Assembly: GCF_016859285.1 (NCBI RefSeq)
Contig: NC_053420.1
Location: 25,604,045 to 25,668,044, forward strand
DNA from: Xiphias gladius
Lineage: Eukaryota > Chordata > Actinopteri > Istiophoriformes > Xiphiidae
Length of the DNA stretch: 64,000 nucleotides
Direction of reading: 5' to 3'
Below, piece after piece: positions 40,234 to 52,931 of this stretch. Both the position numbers and the translations under genes were made by a program. Below the pieces are notes generated by a model. That model was not told the origin of the DNA and searched no databases. It saw only the letters and a program-made list of their open reading frames with translations. Each line of letters opens with the position of its first letter. The stretch's first letter is position 1.

Positions 40234-42267
40234 TCACACCGTGCTGGAGCAGCACCCTGAGGAGCTGTGTTTCTGCAGCAATGACATGCGGCTGAAGGTG
40301 CGAGAGCAGACGCCACACTGGTACTTCTTCACTTCGGCATGGGTCTGCAGATGAGCCCGCAGGTTGGATCGGTCAGCGAAGGCCCGGTTACAGTGGGGGC
40401 AGGAGAACGGACGCTCACCTGGACAGAAAAAAAGTGGAAACACATGTCATATGACTTCCCTGGCTTTCCCTTTAGATGTGGCCATAACACTGCCGTCATA
40501 CAGTGCCAACAGTCAGGCATCTCTGAGCTCACAAGAGCTTTCCATTAACACCTCTCACTCACGCACACACTCACACACACTCAGTCACACGCACACGCAT
40601 TCTGAAGATAATGAAGAAGCACATGGTAGGCTGGTGGTGGGGTCAGAGCCTGACTGAATTAGCATGATTCAATAAGAGCCAAATGAGATTAGCATGCTGA
40701 CAAGTTGCTGCAGGTACTAAGTGCTCGGTGATAGCAGAGAGCCTTCAGGCATTCTTTAAACCCTTTTGTCTCCCGTGTCCTTATTTTGTTGTCCTCCCCA
40801 GCAGCCGTGATAAGATAATTAGCTGACGAGTCATTGTCGCTGGGACATTAAACACAATGAGTGATCAATGAGCGCAGGGTCTACAGAGGGCGTCCCTATG
40901 TGATACTGTCTGCTGATCAAGTGTTGAGCTCATCAAACTGATTGTAATGGATATCCCACTCTCTTACTTCACAGCCCACATGATGAGGGAGTTACCTGGT
41001 GACTCACAATGACAGCAATTTACAGTTTAACTGGAACTTGTAGACTTATCTCTTCACTCAAGAATCAAGTGGATATTTAGCAGATGAGGAAGGATGTGTA
41101 ATGTTGTAGAATGTCTTTAAAAACGAAACCTACCTGTGTGTGTGCGGATGTGGCCGCGCAGCAGCCACGGCCTGGAGAAAGCCTTTCCACAGGTGGTACA
41201 CACACAGGGCAGGGTGTGCGAGCGGATGTGCATCTTCAGCGCCCCCAGGCTAGTGTACTCTTTGGGGCAGTGTTTGCAGAGGAAGGCTGGCCTGGCTGCT
41301 GTGACGGGGGGCTCTCTCTCCTCCTCCTCCTCCGGGGGACTGACATGAGCCATAATGCCAGTGCATTTCATCCGCTGGCGAGGGGCGTATGTGTGCACGG
41401 GCTCAGGGCTGGGGGGGTCTGATGTGCGTCCTTCATCCTCCTCTCCACTGCTGCTGGCGCTGCTACTGAGGCTGGACGGGGAGCTGAGGTCCAGGGGGCC
41501 TGGAGTGGCGGAGGGCTCTGTTTGGGAAGTGGGCAGGTAGAGGGCAGGCAGGACACTAAGGTCCCACACCAGACCTGTAGTGAAGCAGGTGGCAGCAGAG
41601 GTGTTGTCTCCTGATGAGAGCTCAGCAAGAGGATACCTCTCCAGGGAAGTGTCTGAGAGGAGAGGGAAGAGGATGGTTAACACCCACAGCGAGTGTAGGA
41701 GAGTACACCATAATTCTGTGACATTTCATTGATTATTATAGAACAATGGACAACAGATTCACCATTTCAAATGCATTTTATTCTTTCACCAACTACACAT
41801 ACTCGGTTTGTAGTTGTTTTGGTTGTAAATTGCCATTTTCTTTTCCCCCTCAACATTTACTGAGCAAAAAGCTGGAGCCATGGGAAGGTCTCGTGGGCCG
41901 TTTCCTCCCACGTATTCACAAGGGCTTGTAACATGAATGGTGCTCTGTCTGGTTGCAGAAAAGGGGGGAAAGAGCAACTAACGGGCCCCGACTTGAACAG
42001 GGAGTAGCCTGGTTTTTGTTGAACCAGGCACCAACAAATTTTATCTAGAAAATGTCGTTCCATTCGACTAGAAATGAACAACTACACTTAAAAGAACGTG
42101 TGTGGGTTTTTTTTCTTTAAATCTAGTTTGCGCAATTACGTAAGGATGCTTTCATAATTCGTTCAAGCAACATACCAACTTCTCAACTCACCATTCTGAC
42201 ATTCCAGTTCACTGTAGTTTGGCTTTTGTTTAGCGAAGTACTTTTTGACCAAGAAAGACCGAGGCAT
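40234..42267 (-). CDS. snai1: Snail family zinc-finger repressor 1
   Basis: Three coding exons on the minus strand, 42192-42267, 41134-41652 and 40234-40418, give 259 residues, close to the usual 260-265 for Snail1. The N-terminus is a SNAG repression domain ([20 protein letters not shown]), the docking site for LSD1 and other corepressors. A serine-rich acidic middle ([17 protein letters not shown], then SDPPSPEP) fits the phosphorylation and degradation region of the family. Four zinc fingers follow from about residue 148: [57 protein letters not shown], and a last C2HC finger with [10 protein letters not shown]. Four rather than five fingers and the N-terminus favour Snail1 over Snail2 or Snail3. 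The family binds CAGGTG E-boxes and drives epithelial-mesenchymal transition and mesoderm and neural-crest development. Which teleost duplicate (snai1a or snai1b) cannot be decided here. Confidence 0.95.
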
Positions 42268-44290
42268 TGTCCTTTTTGGGTGTTAAATAACTGTGCGTAA
42301 AAGTATCCTGTGGCCGCGACGCAAAGTTTCACCGAGGGATAAAGAAGTAAATCAAACCGTGGTCCTCGAATCCGTAGGAAAACAGAGAGATATATATATC
42401 CTCCTGTGGTCCACAAGTCAGAGTGGACTTCAGCATACAAGTGTGTGTGCAGCTCTCATGAAGAATGACTAAATGCTGGCCTCTGTTCTGAAATACTCTG
42501 ACACAGGCGGTAGGGGTGTGCTCGCCCCGAGGGCCCTCCCCACCTCCCGTATCACTGCTCAAGTGCGCAGGAAGAAGCTTTTATGCTCACACACTTTACA
42601 ACAACAAAAACACGAACTGGGAACTGTAGCAAATGACTTGAATTACCATACGTACACGACCACGTGATTTATCCCAAATTATGGTCACACATCGTGGCAC
42701 CGTGTGGTCCAAATACGCAGATTTGCAGATGGATGGAGAGGTGATGCAAAACAACACTTCAGCCCCTACTATGAGCACTTATGTAAGGAATTCATGTTGT
42801 TTCCAATATGTGCTGAGAAACATCTATTCATGCATCCTTCCATTGTACTGGACAGGGCGCCAGGCTATTACAGTGCAGAGACAAATGCGGTGGCGTTCGA
42901 AGCTATTCACACATATGACTAATTCTTCATCTGCGTGGCTGCGGATCACTGGGCTACGTCCGTTGACTTGTTCCCACGCAGCCAGTCACCTGTGTTTCCC
43001 TCATTTTGGAAGGGAACCAAACAGGGGAATGTGTGATTGTAACTTTCATTAAACTGAAGTTAAGACTACAGCATGACTTTTTTTTTTTTTTTTTTTTTTG
43101 ATCAAAGATGCCGTTCTAGGACCGGCCCGCGTTTCAACGTGGCAACTACGTTAATTTGGTGTCGTCAGTCCTGTCACCTGCCACACTTCATTTAGTGAAA
43201 TGACACGGTGGTGCACTTGCCAGTGTACCATTCGCAGAGCCTCAGTAGAGCAACTGCGCCATCTTCTGGAAGAAAGGCAGCAATGGCATATGACCGGTTC
43301 ATGTCAAGAAACACTGGGTGGCGCCATATGACAGAGGCGCACAGTTGATCAGAGCAGCGCATCCAAGGTGGTCCTAAATGTCAAATGACAGCTCTGGAAA
43401 AAGTGTGACCTAAAAAGGGTTTACTCTGTCTCATAGGCCTTCTTGCTTTCCACTAGTTCTAACAGATGCAGTGAACATCCACTGGCTTTTTCTCCGCACT
43501 CTCCAATCCTCATCTTCATTGACACTGAGATATGGACTGCTGAACTGAAAAATACGGTATTCACTGTGGACTTACAGCTAGAAAGTGAAAGCTTCATCTC
43601 TCGCCTTGATGCTTTTCTTGTGTGCCTTTTCTCCAGGTATTCAAATTTCCTCCCACAGGCCCAAAGATGTGCGGGCTGGAAACGCATTGCCCACAAATCT
43701 CAAAGTGAAAAATACACATGCAAACACCTTTTTTTGCTTTAATGCGTCTGGTTATGAATTTCTGTACGATGTGAAGAGGGTCTTGTCTACGTGGGACATT
43801 GACAAGACGCCTTCAAAGAGCGTCAAGAGTATTTACAGTACACATCTTAACATGTAACTAAGACTGGTGTCCTCTAGGTGAAGTTCACCATTGTTCACCA
43901 TTTAATCTGATCAAACTTAGGTGGAGACAAAGAGACACCAGTGTCTCTGACAAAGGATTTGGCTCTTTAAATGCAGCACAGCAAAAATAAACGTATCAAA
44001 AGGAGTTCACCTGAGGCAAACGCACACACGCTCCATGTGTACAAACGTGTCAGGTGGCTGTTTTCACCAGAGGCCGTCTAAAATAGCTCGGCCCGGTTAC
44101 CATGCCTGTGGCTATTCACCTGTAGCGCAGCTGAGGCAGCTGGACAGACGTGCCAAGAAACAAGCAAGCTTGTCAGCAGTGATCTTGACGGCGAAGTCTA
44201 GCCTTCGACGAGAATCAAATCAAGCCGCTGGCTCACTCCGCAGCCGCCGATTGGTGGGTTCCTCCGGGCGGGCGGGGACGTGGGCGGGGT
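42268..44290. other. Intergenic region between snai1 and tp53inp2-like
   Basis: The two genes are divergently transcribed from about 2 kb apart. A CATAAAAG word on the minus strand near 42577-42584 could serve as the snai1 TATA element. A T run lies at 43078-43099. No exon was recognised. Confidence 0.45.
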
Positions 44291-44470
44291 CCCCTGCTGC
44301 CTGAGATCGGTTGGACATTTGAAATACAAAACAACAGCCGCGTTTCGGGTTTTTACACTTACAACTTTCGCAGGATTATACGATTAATTGCGAGGCACCT
44401 GTGAACATTTGCAAACTGACACGCCACAGTGCTCTACGAGTCGAACTGAGAAACACTAACGGCAGGTAAG
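44200..44470 (+). promoter_or_regulatory. CpG-rich promoter and 5' UTR exon of tp53inp2-like
   Basis: A locally GC- and CpG-rich stretch (44200-44300) is followed by a likely noncoding exon with a strong donor at 44465/44466 (GGCAG|GTAAGA). A downstream acceptor CCACAG near 45289-45294 would join it to the exon carrying the start codon. Transcription start not determined. Confidence 0.5.
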
Positions 44471-45389
44471 AAGACGCTGCAGTTATATTACAGAAATACA
44501 TATACCAGTAAAAATAGGTGAGCAGCATCACTGCTATAGATATTAGACTCATATTGTTCGCTTATTATCTCAGAATGTAGTTTGATGTGAACTGCTGGAA
44601 GTTACCGGTTGTCTCGGTTTAGTTTGGTTGCAGCTGTGGAGGTTAAAACGTTGTTAGTTAAACCCTGAGGACACTATGATGCTGCAGACGTGAAACAATG
44701 AAAAAAAAAAATGCGTTTAAGCGGAATCCAGATAGTGATACAAGTTTGATTGACTAGGAGTTGATCCTTGTGGCCGCAGTAGTGTTTTTAATCCTATTAT
44801 TCATGCCTTTATTTCTGTGATGTGTGCCAAACTGCGAGACATTGGGTGAAAACACAACACTCTAGCAATATAACACCATTACAATTAGTGTGAACTGCAG
44901 AAACGAATTCAGTGTCCCTTTTGAATTAAGAGCAGTGGCTAAACATAGGGCCATCAGAGCCACTGAAAGATGCAGACCAAGCTTTGCACTACCAAGGGAG
45001 CCCCTCCCCCATATATCTAGAAACAGATGGACCCCAACAATGAAATTCTGGGGGAGTGCGAATCATTGTTCAAACCACTGTATTGGAAGAAACTTCATTG
45101 GACGTCCAAGTCAGCTGACCAAACATTGCTTGAATTTTGAAAAATGATAATGAAGGAAGGGTCTCATGGCATCACCCACTCCCAAACAGTCAAAGATGGA
45201 TTAGTGTTAGTGTCAAAGTAGGGAGCAGTGATGCTGTATGAACACGCACATGACTCCGTGAGCCAGTATTTTCTCTCCTCGTAAGCAGCCACAGACTCTC
45301 GCAACACGTGAGGTTCCCGCTGAGCAAAGGAAGGAAGGGGGACAGGGACAACGGCAAAGACAAAACACACCAAGAGAATACAAGGAGAA

Positions 45390-46555
45390 ATGTTCAGAAC
45401 GATCACCCGTCTGTTTTTTGGGGGAGAGGAGGAGACCCCAGAAGAAGTCAAGCCTGGAGAAGTTTTGGAGGAAGGGTGGCTTGTTGTCAGTCATCAAGGT
45501 CGGTCATGCAGCTGTGGTGGTTACAGTGTTTTCTCCAAGAAATTGTTATATTTATAATATATGTAATATAACAACATATATACAAATATACAGATTTACA
45601 GATTTAAACAGGCATGGGTTGTAGATCATTCTGGTGTTTTCATCGTTACAATTTTAATCTGACGCTGTCGTCTTGTCCGTGTTGGTTAGTGGAGCCTCTG
45701 GCACAGTAGGGCAGGGAAGAACGGTTGAAGTCATATCACAGTAATCATAAAGACTACTTTCAATAATAATATTGAACCACATGGTGATTTGATGGCATGA
45801 TTGAGGACCTACTTTTAATCCAGACAGATCTAAATAGACAAGTTAAAAAACCAAATGTCATCTTAAAAAGCTATTTCCTAAAAGTCTGTTTGCCTCAAAC
45901 CACGTTTCGATTGTTCAGTAATCTCCCTGTTACTTTTTTAGCTAGAGAACTTCGCATTTTAATGTCATATATTCTGACTGTATATTGAAGTGTACACCTA
46001 TATGACAAAGATCTACTTGTGTCCCCACAGAGACAAGTTCGTCAGAGAACCAGGACGCAGAGCTGACTGACACCCAACCATTAAACTCTGCTCCTCATGG
46101 AGACATAGTTGTAAACATGGAAACTGATACAAGGTGAGGGGCCTTAGAGAATAAAAATATTGAACTGTATATTAACTGTAAACTTTGTAGTTAATTCATA
46201 GCTTTATTCCATTTACATAACCCTAACTGTTTAACTTCACTTATTTATCAACTTATATTGATGCATACCAACTCTCAAGGCTGTTAAGTTCAAATACTTG
46301 TTTGTGTTTCTCTCCAGCCTGTCAGATCCAGAGCCCACAGTTCAAAGCAGCAACACCACCAGCCCAGCCATCTTTTCTCAGCCTAAAGCCCCGGCAGAGG
46401 TGGCACAGTTGACCTGCATCCAGAAAGCTAAGGCCTGGGCAGACCGACACCACATGTCCCGTAACGCCATCCAGCGCCAGAACCGTGTTCGCCACGGAGT
46501 CCAACACCACTCCTTCCACCTCCAACAGCCAGGGCACCGCAACCTCAGCCACTGA
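45390..46555 (+). CDS. tp53inp2: Short TP53INP2 (DOR)-like autophagy adaptor
   Basis: Three coding exons, 45390-45498, 46031-46133 and 46318-46555, join in frame to 149 residues. The N-terminus MFRTITRLFFGG resembles the MFQRLTSLFF start of TP53INP proteins. It is followed by an LC3-interacting motif EEGWLVV (tryptophan 30) in an acidic setting, equivalent to the family's EVDGWLIIDL. The C-terminus has the family signature ADRHHMSRNAIQRQNRVR, matching the AERHALSAKAVQRQNRAR region of human TP53INP2 as I remember it. Human TP53INP1 and TP53INP2 have about 220-240 residues; the central LIEHPSMSVY segment is not visible here. The family shuttles from nucleus to autophagosomes and co-activates nuclear receptors (known). 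The ggt7 neighbour supports the TP53INP2 rather than TP53INP1 assignment. It could also be a diverged third paralogue. Confidence 0.8.
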
Positions 46556-46972
46556 AGCTCTGGTTGTAAACCAGGAAATAATCTTTCAGCGTACATCATA
46601 CACATTAAACAAATACTGTAAGACACACATCCACACACAGCTCAGAGTTGACAGAAAAAGCATCATTGCATCTGTTTTTAGACATCTTCAGTTTTGTGCA
46701 GATTTAAGCTATACATCTAATCCGGATGAAACCCATTATAACACTTGAAAACTGTTACCAAGTAATAGGCCTCTACATTATATCCTGTACTGTTTATGAA
46801 TTTGGAATGAAGGTGTTCACTTCATGAAATGAGAAACACTATGTTTTCATATTTTTGTGCATGTGAGTTTGAAATGCAAAATGCATCCTCAAACATTTTG
46901 ACAAAGTGATGTGATTTGTGTATTGACATGCGTTTACCCATACGAACTTGGTTTAAAACCTCTTTATACAGC

Positions 46973-46978
46973 AATAAA
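46973..46978 (+). terminator. Polyadenylation signal, tp53inp2-like
   Basis: AATAAA about 420 bases after the stop codon, preceded by an AT-rich 3' UTR (46556 to about 47000). Confidence 0.6.
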
Positions 46979-47222
46979 AAGTATGACTTTGCAGCTTGTG
47001 CTTTATTCATTAGTCAAATCATAAAGTCCAAATGGTATTGAACCACTCACAGTTTGACAGGTGCAAACATTGAGATCTCATTGGTTGGGAGGTAATTGCA
47101 CCTGCTGTGCTTGATTACATGTTAAGCTGAGGGAAGAGTGCTGTTTGTGGGGTAGAATTTTGTACAATAAAGGGGCTTCCTGTGTTCTTGATTTAACTTT
47201 GCCTGGGGTGAATAAAGTGAAG

Positions 47223-50200
47223 ATGGATGTTTCTCCTGAAACAAAACTCAACAAGCAGTCAACGTGTAGTTACAAAAGTTTTGCTGATTCGTTTCAGTCG
47301 GCTGATGGCTCATCACCCAGTGAACCCAGTGGCTCATCACCCATCACCTGTGACTTGGATAAAAACCATGGTGAGAGGATACAGGTACAGTGAGGTTGAC
47401 AATCCTCAGCACACAGGATGCTGCTGGAGTTCTCTCCCATTTACACCTGCCATGATGCTAATTTGCAACACTGCAGGTGTAAATCACCTGATTAGATGTC
47501 AAGGGAGAAAACAGGCAGGGTCTCTGGGTCTTGAGGACGTGGGCTGAAAGCTATTTGATTAAGACTTGACTAGCAAAATCACCATATTTTCACTCTGCTA
47601 AAGGTTTACATGTTGATGCCTTGCTGCCACCACAGATCACAGCCATCTCCCAAAAGAGATCCCTCTAAAAGAGATGGCCTCAGGTAGCCCGAATCTGTTA
47701 CGCCACAGCCTGTCCAACTTCAAAGAGACAGACAAGGACTGCTCCAGGCAGGACAGCCTCATGCCTCTGTGCGTCGTATCTATCATCTTTGCCATTGGAG
47801 TGACCGTTGCTTTGATCCTGCATTTTTATCTGTGGGAAAGTTTGGTATGTCATGCCAAACAACATATGCAAGTTAAACCACCATTGCATCATTTGTCCTC
47901 ATCACGGTTGCTTCTCAGGTGTTTGTTAAAGGTGTGTTGGTGTCGGATCACGAGCGCTGCAGTGCACTTGGTCAAAAAGTCCTTCATGATCATGGATCGA
48001 GTGTGGATGCGGCCATCGCTGCCACCCTGTGTTTGGGTGTTCTGCATCCACACGTGTCAGGTATCGGTGGGTATGTGATTGACTGGCGGTTGATACGCTT
48101 GCTGTAAAATATCCACAACTATGTCTCATCACAAATTCATCCATTGCTCATTCTCTTTCTGTAGAGTTGGGGTGATGCTGGTTCATGACATCCATAAGAA
48201 TGAAACCAAAGTGATAAATTTTCAGGGGACTGCACCTAAAGCACTTACAGAGGAGATGCTGCAAAATGTTTTAGAGCTTGAGGTAATATAAAGGTGAGGA
48301 GGTGGCCAGCATTAAATGTTGCTGGTTTCATTATTTAGCTTGTAAACACTTAAACTCTTTTCAGGCAGGTCTACAAGTAGGAGTGCCCGGTATGCTCAGA
48401 GGGTTACATCATGCTCACTACCTGTATGGGAGGTAAAAGAGATTGGATAGAGTGATTTTTGGTTTACTGGCATTTTTTTTTTTTTTCCTAGTGTTTCGTT
48501 TTCAAAGTTTCAAACACGTTTTACCACAAAATTACTGCAGTCTATCATGGGAAGATGTGGTCACCAGAGCCGCTGCTGTTGCCAAGGAAGGTTTCAATGT
48601 GTCTCTCAGTCTGGGTGAGGCAAACAGTCCCTCTACGTTTTTTTCCCTCACCCACTTACAGTATAACCTGATGATGTAGCCTGACCATGATGTACCCGGA
48701 TGCAACTCATTTGTCGTCTTCTACAGCTGAGGCTATATCGAAGGTAAAAGGTGAGCAGCTACCGCAACGTTTCAGGGGCGTTTTCTTCCCAGGTGGCCAA
48801 GCTCTGCGTCCTGGTTCATTTCTGAGGATGCCCCTTCTGGCAGGAGTCCTGGAGGCTGGTCTGTCAAACTTTTATGATGGGAACTTCTCACAAGAGATAG
48901 TAGACGAGGTAAATTGCATCCACATATTGAACACCCTGGCGCCAAATCTTACTTTGGTCTTAGTTTAGGAAAGACAATCATTCAAAAGTCAGTTGTTTAA
49001 CAGCCTTTTCTGTGGTTTCATACAAAGGTGCGGACACATGGAGGGGTCTTGAGCAAAGAAGACCTCTGTAACTACACTGTAGAAGTTGAGCAACCAGTGG
49101 AAGGCCTGTATAATGGTACAGACTGAGCTTTTCTCAACAATATACGAAAGAAATGTGTGTGTATTCTTGATACCTTGGTCTACATTGTGTCACTTTTGTC
49201 TCAGAGTTTATCATTCAAGTTCCCCCTCCCCCGTCTACCGGTGCTGCATTGATATCAGCTTTCAATTTGTTAGAGGGCCTCCGTCTCAATAAGAACAATA
49301 ACACAGAAAACCAAACATACCATTGGATTGCTGAGGTACTGGATTGCAAAGCTTTTAATATCAGGGTTTTTTAAATCATGGTCTGGTTGAAATGGTAGTT
49401 CTAATACATAAAAAAAAATATATATATATTTTTTTCCCTCTTTCTCTCTATAGGCCCTGAAAGGAGCTTTAGCTTTGGCCAGTGGTTTGGGCGACCCTAA
49501 ATATAACTCTTCAGTGACTGAGCTGCTCTCTGACATACTGAGGTAAAATACACTGGGGAATCAAAATAGTGATTGGTGACTGGTGTTAATCTGACTGTTA
49601 TTAAATGGTTGTTTTCTTTATGAAACGTCAGAAAGATGGGAAAATTCACATTATACCCAGAGACATCTCCAAATGTCTAGTCTTATCAGACCAACACTTT
49701 AAAACCCCCAAATATTCAGTTTACTTTCTTATATGACCCCGAAAAGCATGGAAATTTCACATTGGAGGAGCTGAAACCAGAGAATATGTAGCATTTTTAT
49801 TTCTTTAAAATGACGGAAATGATTAATTGATGATCAAAATTAGTTTTCTGTTGATCAACTGCTCAATTCATCCCCCAAGTGTTTCAGTTCAAATTCAGCA
49901 AAAACTATCTCAAATCTTATTTTTCATAATACTTTCATATTTAGGTGTCTATAATTGCTTATTTTCATATCTGTTTATTGCGCTATTGTTTTTTGTCATA
50001 ATTGACTGCCAACTCTACTGCGTTCGGCAAACTTCCTGTTCATTTTCTCTCTGCTTCCGATAAAGTAAGAATAATGCTGAAGTGCTTCGCCAGAGGTTAA
50101 GCTACTCCGGTAAAACTCCACCCAAGCACTACTCTGCTATTCAATCCCTCCAGCCTGAGCCGCAGGCTGGACAAGTAATAGTCATGGGATCAGATGACCT

Positions 50201-51117
50201 CATGGTGTCAGTGGCAAGGTGACTGTTACTACCTACAGACTGGCATGAATTATCACAGCAGAGGGATATGTGTGGTATGTGCTGCTGGCCACAGTGACAT
50301 TCTCTTATCTTATCTTTTATCTTGTAGTTCCTTGAGCAGGCCGTTTGGGAGCAGACTCATAACTCGGTCAGGTGTTGTTCTCAACAGCCTAATCTTTGAC
50401 TTCTCCTGGCCAAATAAAACCAGAGGGCAATTCCAAACCAACCAGGTGCACAACTGTTAGAAATCTCACCTAACCAAATCAGGCCGATATGAAGACTGAC
50501 TTAAATATTTCTATCTGCTTTTCACTTGTGCTATAGAGAAATGGAGTCCAGGCAGGAAAGAGGCCCCTGTCATCTCTCATGCCCACAATAGTGGTGCCAG
50601 CCTGGCATAAATGTGGGATCTACATGGCACTAGGCAGCTCAGGTGGACACAAGAGTTTCAGTGCGATCACCCAGGTTTGATCACTTTACATTATAAAGGA
50701 GTTTGGATTCTGATTCAGTGGTAGATGTTTGGATTTTTAACGTAAAAAAATTTACCATGTAGACGTTTTGTGCGCTTTAGGTGTTGATGAATGCACTGTC
50801 CAACCCTAAAGAGAAAAACGACACCCTCTCCCTGAGAAGAAACAGACTTCTTGATGACTGTAAGTAAATGATACAGAAGTAGCTGACCTTTGCCATTATT
50901 GCGGTCACATTAGTAAATCATTTCATATTAGTAATTTCCTGTTTTTCCAAATTCTCCCTCATCAGCTGAGTTTCCAGAAGAGAGTGTGCAGTCTGTGCGT
51001 CAAAAGGGCCATGTAGTTCAAAGAGTGAAGACAAACTCTGTTGTCCAGGGGATCCTGAGGAACAAAGATACCATTAAGGCTATAGCATTACCTCAGTTAT
51101 CTGATGGTTTATCATAG
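47223..51117 (+). CDS. ggt7: Gamma-glutamyltransferase 7-like membrane protein
   Basis: Fifteen coding exons, 47223-47370, 47636-47844, 47919-48070, 48165-48282, 48365-48432, 48541-48614, 48727-48908, 49028-49115, 49205-49335, 49454-49542, 50066-50218, 50328-50445, 50537-50674, 50781-50859 and 50966-51117, give 632 residues (human GGT7 662). A single hydrophobic segment at about residues 92-112 (SIIFAIGVTVALIL) makes a type II membrane anchor. The ectodomain has GGT fold motifs: SSVDAAIAATLCLGVLHPH, GVMLVHD, VGVPGMLRGLH, PPPSTGAALISAFNLLEGL and PFGSRLITRSGVVLN. At the place where active GGTs carry the nucleophilic threonine (GTAH), this protein reads QAGQ (residues 453-456), so autoprocessing and catalysis are doubtful. 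Family activity for GGT7 is itself poorly established. It sits beside the TP53INP2-like gene, as in human apart from NCOA6. Confidence 0.94.
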
Positions 51118-51289
51118 TTTTATAGTTCTCATGAAACATATTGTCCAAAAGACATATTCTGTAGTATCTGGATAAGCTGTTGTTGCACTGAATGATTTAA
51201 GTTTATGGCTGTTGTTCTCCAATGTTTGATGCACTTCTGTTACTTTGATCACCAGTCTACAGAGGGCAATCCTCCAACAAATACTTTCT

Positions 51290-51295
51290 ATTAAA
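51290..51295 (+). terminator. Possible polyadenylation signal, ggt7
   Basis: ATTAAA about 175 bases after the ggt7 stop. This is the common variant hexamer; no AATAAA was noticed nearer. Confidence 0.45.
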
Positions 51296-51299
51296 GAAG

Positions 51300-52250
51300 G
51301 CACGCTTGTCTATTCACATGAGTCGTCTTAAGACTGATTATAGCCTTGACATACTTGAGCTCCAGACTGATAGTTTCTTCAGTGGGTTTTTATATAACAC
51401 GTAACAGGTCGAGGAAACATGAGCACTATGCATATGCATGCTGAAGAAAATGAGGGCTGTTACGTAAAGCTGATGTGCCCTCAAGATACTGTCAAGCGCG
51501 CATACCGACTATTTCACAGGGTAGAACATATCACATATGGTAAGTCTGCATGCAGACAAACATGTCACTCACAAAACTGTACTCTAGGCATTGGTTGCTA
51601 TAAGCATTTTTGCTCAATGTCTGTTGACACCATCTCTGTGCAGCTGCTGGTCAGTAATACTCCATCGATGAGGTATCATAGGGAGATGGTGACCTCCCAT
51701 GTGCTTTTACGGTGAATATAAAGCCTCAATAGGCTGAAAATGAAGACTCAATTGACTTCAAACTATCTTCTGAGAAATAATGCTGCACTGGAGTTTTTAG
51801 GTTTGTCTCCAGAGTAAATGCAGTCAAGCAAACTGGGAACAGCAGTAACACAAATAGCAATCTCTGTTCTGTCTCACTATAAATGTACAATCCATTAATA
51901 ACAGCGAGAGGATTTGGAGTAGCTCATGTTGAGCTTTAAGAGACACAGGGGGACTTTAATCTAGACTGGAAACACGGTACACTGCCAGGGCCACTTGATG
52001 CACACTCAGTCACACTTCTGAGTGAGTTTCCTGGTATCTGTGCATTGTCCCTGGTGATCATATTAATGGGCAACTGTTGCATTTAAAAAAAACAAAAAAA
52101 AAACAACTATCAGTCAGCTGCAGATGAAACCACAAAATAGGGCCGTATCATATCTACACCCGTGTGTCGTAGCGGAAGTCTCGTCGCGGGGACAGTCTGA
52201 GGGCGGAGAGTCTGTGGAGCTACCTCGTGGGCGTTGCCGGCCACACGGCG
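51300..52250. other. Intergenic region between ggt7 and cyld-like
   Basis: No exon was recognised. An A-rich run lies at about 52084-52105. The right part (52160-52340) becomes CpG-rich as the next promoter begins. Confidence 0.5.
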
Positions 52251-52412
52251 GTCAGCGTTTAAATACGCGCAGATCATTCCGCCTCCTCCTCAGCAGTCTG
52301 TCGTAGGGAGCCCGGCTACGTCTGGAGTCACCCGCCTTTGTGTGAAGTTCAATTCATGTAGCGACAGTGGAGAAAGCAGTGGCGGAGTAGTTGCTCTTGA
52401 CAGATAAAAACA
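52250..52412 (+). promoter_or_regulatory. Promoter and noncoding first exon, cyld-like
   Basis: A TTTAAATA word at about 52257-52264 is followed by pyrimidine-rich and CpG-containing sequence and a strong donor at 52412/52413 (AACA|GTAAGT). The acceptor CCGCAG at 52841-52846 starts the next exon, which holds the start codon. The transcription start is inferred. Confidence 0.45.
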
Positions 52413-52931
52413 GTAAGTAAGACAAAGGCTTCTCCGCTTCGAATGCTAAAGCGACTCTCTAATGGATTTGAAGCGAGTTATTGGAAAGGTATTGAAGTAC
52501 AAAGCACGTCCGTTTGTTTACTTAAACAGGTGGACTATCTGGAATCCTATCTTCAAGCTAGCTCTTGCAGGGACACATGGGAGTTGCGTTAAATATATGT
52601 ATATGTATATGTATATATATATATATGCTTACACAAGTTATCCCAGTACTGTTAATTGTATATACGTTTTACATCACGGTGTTTCTAGTGTCCATGACAC
52701 AGTGAGTACAGTTAAACAGGAAATAATTAGTTTTTATTCGAAATTCGAGCGTTATTTGTTTTCTCCCAACTTTGTAATTAAGTAAACCTAGCTTGAAGCC
52801 GCTAAAGGCTATAACGTAATAATGTACTTCTGCGCTGTCTCCGCAGGTCACCTGCCTATGTAAGCATAACATTTGCTTGAAAAGAAAGAAACTGCATAGC
52901 AGACTGTACTCGTGGGAACAAGGGGGTTTCA

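Noticed and set aside
42826-42870. Possible second copy of the retroposon-associated repeat (GTACTGGACAGGGCGCCAG)
   Set aside because: Only one short word matches. Too little to call a repeat.
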